Under the pieces are notes generated by a model that saw only the letters and a list, made by a program, of their open reading frames with translations, ran no database searches and was not told the DNA's origin. Below are positions 1-5,021 of a stretch of DNA of 5,845 nucleotides, piece by piece (positions within the stretch are counted from its first letter, which is position 1; each line of letters begins with the position of its first letter). The stretch comes from Planctomycetaceae bacterium (GTDB lineage: Bacteria; Planctomycetota; Planctomycetia; Pirellulales; UBA1268), in contig CANETO010000147.1 in NCBI GenBank assembly GCA_947440895.1, forward strand, positions 1 through 5,845, read 5' to 3'. Both the position numbers and the translations under genes were made by a program.

Positions 1-194
1 GCCGCGAGTTTGCTGATCCCGTAGGCGGCACCGATCACCACCATGGCCACGCTGAAGGGGGCAGTCAGTTCGATGAGCGAACGGCCAACACCAGTGGCAG
101 CGTCCGCAGCGCTGGCGAAGTCGGCGAAAACGAACGTCAGGGCCACGGCGGCCAGAGCGGTGAGGGTACGAGTGGAAAAGATCGATCGAATCAT
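1..194 (-). CDS. atpE: ATP synthase F0 subunit c, N-terminal part (runs off left edge)
   Basis: Subunit c forms the membrane rotor ring of F-type ATP synthase. Only 64 codons are visible. Residues 1-30 look like a Sec-type leader: MIRS, then a hydrophobic run (about 11-24), then ASAADA as a possible cleavage site. After LIELTAP the first membrane hairpin helix starts (about 44-64), ending VIGAAYGISKLA. This resembles the GxGxG helix of c subunits with several glycines replaced. The ion-binding carboxylate of helix 2 lies outside the window, so H+ or Na+ specificity cannot be judged. The start at 194 is supported by AAGGAG at 207-212 (minus strand), 12 bases upstream. A GTG directly before it (197-195) would sit 9 bases from the same site and is an alternative. 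The gene follows atpB after a 276-base gap, the usual order. The call rests on helix-1 pattern and gene order. Confidence 0.87.
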   Translation of the reverse strand, partial: MIRSIFSTRTLTALAAVALTFVFADFASAADAATGVGRSLIELTAPFSVAMVVIGAAYGISKLA

Positions 195-224
195 CACGGG
201 ATCAAGCTCCTTGCAAAACGAGGA

Positions 225-244
225 TCGTGGAGTGAGCTCCACGA
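225..244 (-). promoter_or_regulatory. 8-bp hairpin in the atpE leader
   Basis: TCGTGGAG (225-232) and CTCCACGA (237-244) are perfect inverted complements around a TGAG loop. On the atpE transcript the hairpin ends 12 bases before the AAGGAG ribosome site at 212-207. There is no T-run after it, so it does not look like an intrinsic terminator. It could act in translation or mRNA stability of atpE, which must be made in excess over atpB. That role is inference. Confidence 0.5.
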
Positions 245-268
245 CCAGGAAATGAGACCAGGAAATGA
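243..268. repeat. Perfect 13-bp tandem duplication in the atpB-atpE gap
   Basis: GACCAGGAAATGA occurs twice back to back (243-255 and 256-268). The first copy overlaps the 3' end of the adjacent hairpin by two bases. On the atpE mRNA strand it reads as two copies of TCATTTCCTGGTC, pyrimidine-rich and probably unstructured. The rest of the gap (269-470) shows no gene, clear promoter or terminator that I can support. Confidence 0.75.
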
Positions 269-470
269 AAGTCTGAGGTTGAAAACAGGTACGAAATCGG
301 AATCGCGAGAATCAGGCTGAGGTTTGCGTGGTCAGTGTTGGCTCGGGAACGAGAACACCGCTGTAGGGTCTGGGAACGGATGTTCTAAGGAATTCCGAGC
401 AATTTTGAAGGCCAGTTGTGGGGAGTCGCTTTTTGGCCGCGGTTGCGGTGGTCACAGGGCCGCAGGTCGA

Positions 471-1490
471 TCAGTGTTGATGGACTGAGGCGCCGATGAA
501 AAGAGCCGAGAGGAACGTGAAAATGTAGGCCTGCAGGAACGCCACGAACAGTTCCAGCAGGCTGAACAGGGCACTGCTGACGACGCTGATGCCGGTCACA
601 GTGGCCCACATCCCCATCGAATAGGAGGCTGCCGCCGAAATCATCCCCATGATCCCCAGGAGCACCAAGTGGCCGGCCACCATGTTGGCCAAGAGTCGGA
701 CGGCGAGGATGAGGTGCTTGATGCACAGGCCGAGCATCTCGATCGCGAAGATCATCGGTTTGAGAACGATGGCGATCGGCCACGGCAGGTCCATCGACGG
801 CACCTGATTGCCAAAAAACCCGAAAAAGCCGAATTTCAGCATGCCCGCAACGACGACGGTGGCAAACGTCACGCCAGCTAGGGCGAGCGTGACCGAGAAC
901 GACGCCGTCGGCGACCCCGCCCAGGGCACCATGCCCATCAGATTACAGCCGAGCACGAAGAAGAAGAGTGTCCAGAGGAGCGGCACGAATCGGTCACCCG
1001 TATGGGCTACGGCGGCGTGGGCGTGTCCCCCGCCAGAATGCCCATGGTGCTCGTGCCCGTCGTCATTGGCGTGGTCATGGCCGTGGTCGTCGATCGCGGG
1101 CCGGGCGATGTTGTCACGGACGAAGAGGAGCATCGACTCGAACAGATTGAGCAGAGGACCCTTCGGTGCGTCTCCCGAGCGGAGCCGCGAGGCGACCCAC
1201 GTAAAGATCAGGAACATCACTGCCGCGATCAGCAGTTCGAGGAGCATGTACTTGGAGATGCCAAAGCCCGATTTCACCGCGTAGAGGCTGTGAAGTTCGG
1301 CAAAAGGCTGGGGGATCAGGATTTTCCCGTCCAAAGCGGCGTTGAAGGCGGCGACGTCGGTGATCTCGGGGCTGCCATTGCGAAGGAATGCCGGCACGTC
1401 TTCCAGCGTCTTCCAGCCGTGCCGCCACATCGCCTGGGGCACTTCGAAAAAGTAGCAGTCCTTCAGGTGGTAGATCGGATTGGCTGACAT
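471..1490 (-). CDS. atpB: ATP synthase F0 subunit a
   Basis: Subunit a is the stator channel that passes ions to the c-ring in the inner membrane. The protein has 339 residues, longer than the 271 of E. coli; the extra length is an N-terminal domain (1-80, with LKDCYFFEVP) and a His-rich loop. Membrane helices are visible at about 81-101, 168-190, 196-218, 238-262, 263-285 and 300-335. The essential arginine is R265 in AVRLLANMVAGH, with E251 fourteen residues before it, as E196/R210 in E. coli. Q320 matches E. coli Q252. H274 and E313 occupy the positions of E. coli E219 and H245, the swapped arrangement known from mitochondria. Residues 136-163 carry ten histidines. GAGGAA at 1502-1507 (minus strand) lies 11 bases before the ATG. 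It follows the AtpI-like gene by 66 bases and precedes atpE, so it is probably co-transcribed with both. Confidence 0.98.
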   Translation of the reverse strand: MSANPIYHLKDCYFFEVPQAMWRHGWKTLEDVPAFLRNGSPEITDVAAFNAALDGKILIPQPFAELHSLYAVKSGFGISKYMLLELLIAAVMFLIFTWVASRLRSGDAPKGPLLNLFESMLLFVRDNIARPAIDDHGHDHANDDGHEHHGHSGGGHAHAAVAHTGDRFVPLLWTLFFFVLGCNLMGMVPWAGSPTASFSVTLALAGVTFATVVVAGMLKFGFFGFFGNQVPSMDLPWPIAIVLKPMIFAIEMLGLCIKHLILAVRLLANMVAGHLVLLGIMGMISAAASYSMGMWATVTGISVVSSALFSLLELFVAFLQAYIFTFLSALFIGASVHQH

Positions 1491-1556
1491 TGGCTCAGGA
1501 ATTCCTCGGGCTGCCGTGGCGGGAGCGGAGAGTGTGCCGTGTGGGGCCCTATCCGG

Positions 1557-1994
1557 TCAATGCGGTTGGTTCTTATCGGCTTCAGCCGGACCTCGGACCA
1601 GAATGTGCAGCAGAATATCGGTGGCAAGCAGCGCCAGGTACATCGCGACCAGAATGGGGGCGGTCCCGGGGGCTTCGGGCTGGTTTTTTCGCGTGGAAAG
1701 CCAGGCCAGAGCCACCAGGGGGGGCATGATTCGCAGGGCGATGCCGGCCAGCGGTGTGGCCACGGCAAGTGCCGGATTTGAGACTGGGAGTCTGGACAGC
1801 AGCCAGGCGGCCAACGCACCCGGAAGGCAGATCGCGGCGGCAAAGGCCACCGCCTCACGCCGGCCAGGCCGTTCGGGGCCCATCGCCAGGGCGATGACGG
1901 CAACGCCCGCAGCGGTGGCCAGGAGGGCAGCCACGCCCAGAATGACGAGCCGTCGGTCCGGCAACGCGCGGGTGGCGTCGTCACGCTGGCGCAT
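1557..1994 (-). CDS. AtpI-like four-helix membrane protein of the ATP synthase operon
   Basis: This is a 145-residue, very hydrophobic protein with four probable membrane helices (about 16-38, 47-67, 74-99 and 112-134), a short charged N-terminus (MRQRDDATRALPDRR) and a charged tail. I recognise no strong sequence motif. The AtpI/ATP synthase protein I assignment rests on size, four-helix topology and position between an AtpZ-like gene and atpB. AtpI proteins assist c-ring assembly and have been tied to cation handling; neither is shown by the sequence. GAAGGA at 2001-2006 (minus strand) lies 6 bases before the ATG, inside the last codons of the upstream gene. The stop of that gene is only 2 bases away, so translational coupling is likely. 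The same frame stays open upstream into the antisense of corA, but that extension has no protein-like character; the start at 1994 is well supported. Confidence 0.75.
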   Translation of the reverse strand: MRQRDDATRALPDRRLVILGVAALLATAAGVAVIALAMGPERPGRREAVAFAAAICLPGALAAWLLSRLPVSNPALAVATPLAGIALRIMPPLVALAWLSTRKNQPEAPGTAPILVAMYLALLATDILLHILVRGPAEADKNQPH

Positions 1995-1996
1995 GG

Positions 1997-2230
1997 TCAG
2001 TCCTTCGGCTTGTTCCCGATCTGCGTCAGCCAGTAGATGGCCGCGGCAAATCCCAGGAGAAACCCGGCCGGACCGAGCAGTCGGAGCCCGAAGCGGTCGT
2101 CCAACCAACCGCCGATCACTCCCGGGAGGAACATGGATAGCCCGATGGCAATGATCCGAGACGCCCAGACCATTCCCTCCCCGACGGGCGAGCCAGTGTT
2201 GTTCTCGTGGGGGTGTTTGGGGGGCGGCAT
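1997..2230 (-). CDS. atpZ: AtpZ/AtpI-family small ATP synthase accessory protein
   Basis: This is a 77-residue protein with two membrane helices (about 22-42 and 51-70) around GGWLDDRFG, the G-x-x-LD turn typical of the AtpZ/AtpI (F0F1-ATPase gene 1) family. It is the first gene of the ATP synthase cluster, the usual place for this family. Members have been linked to assembly of the enzyme and to Mg2+/Ca2+ entry in Bacillus; the role here is inferred. The start is uncertain. Met at 2230 gives MPPPKHPHEN and a normal family length, but has a C-rich leader and no Shine-Dalgarno. An upstream Met at 2281 would give 94 residues with an unconvincing N-terminus. A downstream Met at 2173 follows a purine run too closely. 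The symbol is by family, not by proven function. Confidence 0.82.
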   Translation of the reverse strand: MPPPKHPHENNTGSPVGEGMVWASRIIAIGLSMFLPGVIGGWLDDRFGLRLLGPAGFLLGFAAAIYWLTQIGNKPKD

Positions 2231-2372
2231 GGGGGTAGCGTATCGGAAAACAAGGAGACATTTCTGAAGAGCGGCCGACATTCTTTAGGATACTCACGGC
2301 GTCCTCATGGCGCGGTCTGTGCGCGACCTGCCAGGCGTCCCCTGCAGCCACCCCCCCGGGTTCCACCCGTCC
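2231..2372. promoter_or_regulatory. Divergent intergenic region between atpZ and corA
   Basis: Transcription of the ATP synthase cluster (leftward) and of corA (rightward) should both begin in or near this stretch. I could not pick a convincing -35/-10 pair on either strand, and neither gene has a clear Shine-Dalgarno. If corA starts at the earlier Met (2307), the gap shrinks to 76 bases. The G-runs at 2209-2235 cross the proposed atpZ start. Confidence 0.4.
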
Positions 2373-3467
2373 ATGGCCCATCGCAAAAACCGTCGTCGCC
2401 GTCGCCAGAGCCGCGGCGATTCGGCTGTAGCCACAGGGAGCGTGGCACCGTCGCGACTGCCTGCCTCGACCCTGCGGATGCTCGGATGTGACGGAGAGAC
2501 CTGCCAGGAAACGGTCGTCATCCGGCCGGAGGAACTCGCGATCGCGCGGGAGAAGTGGCCGGTCGTCTGGATCGACGTCGAGGGGCTGGACGATACGGAA
2601 TCGATCCGCATGATCGGCGACGTTTTTCAGATCGGTGAGCTGGCGCTCGAGGATGCCACCACCCCAGACGAGCGACCCAAGGTCGAGGTGTTCGGCCATC
2701 AGGTGCTGGTGGCGGTGAGAATGGCGAGATTCGACGGGGAGGTGATCGTTACCGACCCGGTCTGCCTCTTTCTGGGCGACCGCTACCTGATCACGTTTCG
2801 CGATCGGCTCACCCACGACGGCTTCGAAGGTGTCCGGCAGCGGATCCGCCATGGCCGTACTCGGATCGGCCATCTCGGTGCCGACGCGCTCTGCGCCCTC
2901 CTCCTCGACGCGGTCGTGGACGGCTATTTTCCGGTGCTGGAGCAGTTTGGCGACCGGCTCGAGTTGCTCGAGGAAGAGGCGTTGAACAACCCCAGCCGCG
3001 ACTCGCTGGTGCGAATCCACGACGTGCGGAACGACCTGATGACGCTTCGCCGCGCGCTCTGGCCCACCCGTGATGTGCTCCACGCGCTCGGCCGCGAGCA
3101 GACCCCGTTCGTGGGAGACCATGCGAGAACCCATTTCCGGGATTGCTACGACCACACGATGGAACTGCTCGACCTGATGGAAAACTATCGCGAGATCGGC
3201 GCGGATCTCCGCGACATCTATCTGGCCAGCCTCAACAACCGGATGAACGACGTGATGAAGCTGCTGACGGTGATCGCCACCGTCTTCATGCCGCTCACGT
3301 TCATCACCGGCTACTACGGCATGAACTTCGACACGGACTCACCCTGGAACATGCCGCTCCTCCGCTTTCGGTACGGCGGCCTGGTCGCCGCGGCGATCAT
3401 GGTGGCGACGACCGTAGGAATGGTGGTCGTCTTCTGGCGCCGCGGCTGGCTGAAGCGCTGGCACTGA
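2373..3467 (+). CDS. corA: CorA-family magnesium/cobalt channel
   Basis: CorA is a homopentameric inner-membrane channel for Mg2+ and Co2+. From this start it has 364 residues, close to the 351 of Thermotoga maritima CorA. A basic N-terminus (MAHRKNRRRRR) leads into the cytoplasmic funnel domain. ELALED and ERPKVEVF match the funnel, and FRDCYDHT and DIYLAS the long stalk helix. The first membrane helix is about 295-315, followed by the signature YGMNF (GMN 316-318); the second is about 335-356, and the tail WLKRWH is basic. By ungapped alignment from memory, D94 and D257 match the T. maritima Mg2+-sensing pair D89/D253, and D281, N292 and N318 match pore residues D277, N288 and N314, so gating and selectivity look intact. 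An earlier in-frame Met at 2307 would add 22 residues (386 total). I prefer 2373 from family length and the basic start. No Shine-Dalgarno decides it. Divergent from the ATP synthase cluster. Confidence 0.97.
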   Translation: MAHRKNRRRRRQSRGDSAVATGSVAPSRLPASTLRMLGCDGETCQETVVIRPEELAIAREKWPVVWIDVEGLDDTESIRMIGDVFQIGELALEDATTPDERPKVEVFGHQVLVAVRMARFDGEVIVTDPVCLFLGDRYLITFRDRLTHDGFEGVRQRIRHGRTRIGHLGADALCALLLDAVVDGYFPVLEQFGDRLELLEEEALNNPSRDSLVRIHDVRNDLMTLRRALWPTRDVLHALGREQTPFVGDHARTHFRDCYDHTMELLDLMENYREIGADLRDIYLASLNNRMNDVMKLLTVIATVFMPLTFITGYYGMNFDTDSPWNMPLLRFRYGGLVAAAIMVATTVGMVVVFWRRGWLKRWH

Positions 3468-3492
3468 ATACACGCGAAACACCGGCATCCAT

Positions 3493-3551
3493 GGCCCCGT
3501 TTCGCTTGGCGGGCCTCCGCCCGCTGGCGAGGGGCCGCCATCCGGGCGGCC
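3493..3551. terminator. Strong compound hairpin region just downstream of corA
   Basis: Starting 26 bases after the corA stop, GGCCCC (3493-3498) pairs with GGGGCC (3531-3536), TCGC (3502-3505) with GCGA (3527-3530), and GCGGGC (3509-3514) with GCCCGC (3519-3524) around CTCC. An alternative 7-bp hairpin (3533-3539 with 3545-3551, loop ATCCG) shares bases with the first, so the two exclude each other. No T-run follows on either side, so this is not a textbook intrinsic terminator. It may block transcription or protect the corA 3' end. Confidence 0.45.
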
Positions 3552-3565
3552 GATCTGTCGGCGGT

Positions 3566-3581
3566 GCAGTCTGCAGACTGC
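3566..3581. repeat. 16-bp perfect palindrome
   Basis: GCAGTCTGCAGACTGC is identical to its own reverse complement. It lies in the gap between convergent corA and the cyclase gene. It could be a protein-binding site, part of a dispersed repeat or an extension of the neighbouring structured stretch. Only the symmetry is directly seen. Confidence 0.7.
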
Positions 3582-3655
3582 GAGCGAAATTCGGCATCCT
3601 GCCGTGTTCGCGTGGGACGTCAACCGGTGGTGTCGTGCGCCAGTTCAACACAAAG

Positions 3656-3675
3656 CCCCCGGCGGAAGCCGGGGG
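3656..3675. terminator. 8-bp GC hairpin with GGAA loop between convergent genes
   Basis: CCCCCGGC (3656-3663) and GCCGGGGG (3668-3675) form a perfect stem. On the plus strand the loop is GGAA, a GNRA tetraloop. AAAG precedes the stem, and there is no T-tract on either strand that would complete a classical terminator. It lies between corA and the cyclase gene, where it could end both transcripts. Equally, it may be one copy of a dispersed intergenic hairpin repeat. Confidence 0.5.
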
Positions 3676-3740
3676 ACACCGGGTGAGCAGCGGAGCACGG
3701 TCGCCATGCCGCTCCACATCCCCCTCACCTGCCGGACGCG

Positions 3741-4847
3741 TCAGGCGCGGCCGAGCAGGAAGAAGGTTCGCATCGCTCCCTTGCCCTTGATCGTCACCTC
3801 GCCACGGTCGGCAAAGCGGAACCGGTCGCCTAACAGCGTCCGCGTCGCCTCCGAGACATGGATCTGTGACGGTTCGCCGTGGGATTCCATCCGGCTGGCG
3901 AGGTTGACCGTGTCGCCCCAGAGGTCATAGGTGAACTTGTGTCGGCCGATGACGCCAGCCACGACCGGCCCCGAGTGGATGCCGATCCGCACCTCGAGTC
4001 CGAGGCTGCGGCTGGCCATCACGTTGCGGAAGGCGGATTGCATTCCGAGAGCCATTGCGGCCACCGTGGCGGCATGGTCGTGGCGGGGCACGGGCAGGCC
4101 CGCTACGGCCATGTAGGCGTCCCCGATCGTCTTGATCTTCTCCACTCCATGGAGGTTGGCGAGATGGTCGAACGCTGAGAAAATCTCGTCGAGCAGGCCG
4201 ACAAGGTGCTGTGCATCGGTGTGCTGCGAGAACTCGGTGAACCCCTTCAAGTCGGCGAACAGCACGGTGACTTCCTGGAAGCTGTCCGCGATCGTCGATT
4301 CACCGTTCTTGAGCCGGTCGGCAATTTTTTCCGGCAGGATGTTGCGGAGCAATCGCTCCGACTTCTCCCGTTCGAGTTTCAGGTCGGCCAGCGACTGTTC
4401 GAGCGCCGCGAAGGCGGCATTGCGTTCCAGCAGCCGACGGTAGGCATCGGAGTGCACGCGGATGCGGGCGATGAGTTCGACCTGATCGGGCAGTTTGATG
4501 AGGTAGTCGTTGGCCCCCGCTTCCAGGAGCCGGGCCTTGACACTCGGCTCTTCCCGCGCGGAGAGCATGATCACGGGCACATCAGCCGTCGCAGGCAGGC
4601 CGCGGAACTGCCGCACCATGTCGAGGCCGTCGATGCCGGGCATGATGAGGTCCTGCAGGATGACCGTCGGCCGAAAGGTCTCTGCGGCCGCCAATGCCGC
4701 GGTCGACTGCTGGCAGAATTCGTAGACGATGTCTGACTGGCCGGAGAGAAGACGGCGAACCGCTGCGCCGATCATGGCCTGATCGTCGACAAGCAGCACG
4801 CGATGGCCGGCCGGTGCCAGCGTTGCTGGAGACAGAACGTCTTCCAT
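3741..4847 (-). CDS. Response regulator receiver fused to class III adenylate cyclase
   Basis: A 368-residue soluble protein predicted to make cAMP from ATP under control of receiver phosphorylation. The receiver domain is about 15-135, with acidic pocket D21/D22, phospho-acceptor D66 (ILQDLIMPG), S96 (MLSA) and K118 in YLIKLPD. A charged helix (about 138-168) leads into LLRNILPEKIADRLKNGE, the linker common before class III cyclases. The cyclase domain is about 190-368. D199 (LFADLKGFT) and D243 (KTIGDAYM) bind metal, K239 and D308 (YDLWG) are the adenine-selecting pair, and N315 and R319 (TVNLASRM) are the transition-state residues. All are present, so it should be an active adenylate rather than guanylate cyclase. 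There is no membrane segment. The start at 4847 is chosen because the frame further upstream to 4982 only translates an intergenic repeat. No ribosome site is obvious. No histidine kinase is adjacent, so the partner is unknown. Confidence 0.96.
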   Translation of the reverse strand: MEDVLSPATLAPAGHRVLLVDDQAMIGAAVRRLLSGQSDIVYEFCQQSTAALAAAETFRPTVILQDLIMPGIDGLDMVRQFRGLPATADVPVIMLSAREEPSVKARLLEAGANDYLIKLPDQVELIARIRVHSDAYRRLLERNAAFAALEQSLADLKLEREKSERLLRNILPEKIADRLKNGESTIADSFQEVTVLFADLKGFTEFSQHTDAQHLVGLLDEIFSAFDHLANLHGVEKIKTIGDAYMAVAGLPVPRHDHAATVAAMALGMQSAFRNVMASRSLGLEVRIGIHSGPVVAGVIGRHKFTYDLWGDTVNLASRMESHGEPSQIHVSEATRTLLGDRFRFADRGEVTIKGKGAMRTFFLLGRA

Positions 4848-4943
4848 GGTTCGAAGCCGTCCATGAGAGCGGGATGGGAGTGGAGTGGGGATTACCGGCT
4901 GCAAGGGCGGGCCCTCACCGCCGAAGCTCGTTTCTAGCGTATC

Positions 4944-5014
4944 GAAAAAAGTACCAGCTACCAAAACTGGAGACGCTGGCATCGTGCCCAGATGTGGTGG
5001 CTGGCACCTTTTTC
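4944..5014. repeat. Imperfect inverted repeat, REP/MITE-like, possibly acting as terminator
   Basis: GAAAAAAGTACCAGCTACC (4944-4962) is matched in inverted orientation by GGTGGCTGGCACCTTTTTC (4996-5014), with 16 of 19 positions complementary and 33 bases between. It lies 7 bases after the isomerase-like gene and about 97 before the cyclase start. Read leftward, a 13-position stem is followed by TTTTTT, so it could terminate the isomerase-like transcript, though the loop is long. Arms of this type (GGTGCCAGCCACC plus an A/T run) resemble dispersed elements near REP-associated tyrosine transposases; that comparison is from memory. No transposase is in the window. Confidence 0.6.
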
Positions 5015-5021
5015 TTGTTCC

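Noticed and set aside
420..470. Terminator after atpB
   Set aside because: The GC-rich stretch has only short imperfect stems and direct rather than inverted GGCCGC copies, and atpE follows in the same direction.
385..1487. Several open frames on both strands over atpB
   Set aside because: They overlap the full length of a gene with clear family motifs and are rich in Arg, His and Pro, as expected of out-of-frame translation of GC-rich DNA.
1..2230. N-ATPase (Na+-type) operon with AtpQ/AtpR in place of AtpZ/AtpI
   Set aside because: The two small membrane genes before atpB recall atpQ-atpR, but N-ATPase operons have atpD and atpC upstream and a shorter subunit a. Here a divergent corA lies upstream and AtpB is long. 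The c-subunit ion site, which could settle it, is outside the window.
2209..2235. G-quadruplex candidate over the atpZ start (G-runs of 5, 6, 2 and 5)
   Set aside because: Only three runs reach three or more Gs, so a three-tetrad quadruplex is not supported. The pattern is explained by Pro codons and a C-rich leader.
2240..2306. Sigma-70 promoters for the divergent operons
   Set aside because: Partial -10-like strings (GATACG, TAGGAT) occur but no properly spaced -35 partner could be supported.
1995..3155. Very long minus-strand open frame running antisense through corA and continuous with the AtpI-like frame
   Set aside because: It is the shadow of high-GC corA codons. Its translation is low-complexity and charged with no domain character, and the AtpI-like gene has its own ribosome site and start at 1994.
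4848..4982. N-terminal extension of the cyclase to a Met at 4982
   Set aside because: The added 45 residues have no domain and partly translate the inverted repeat; the receiver domain begins shortly after the Met at 4847.
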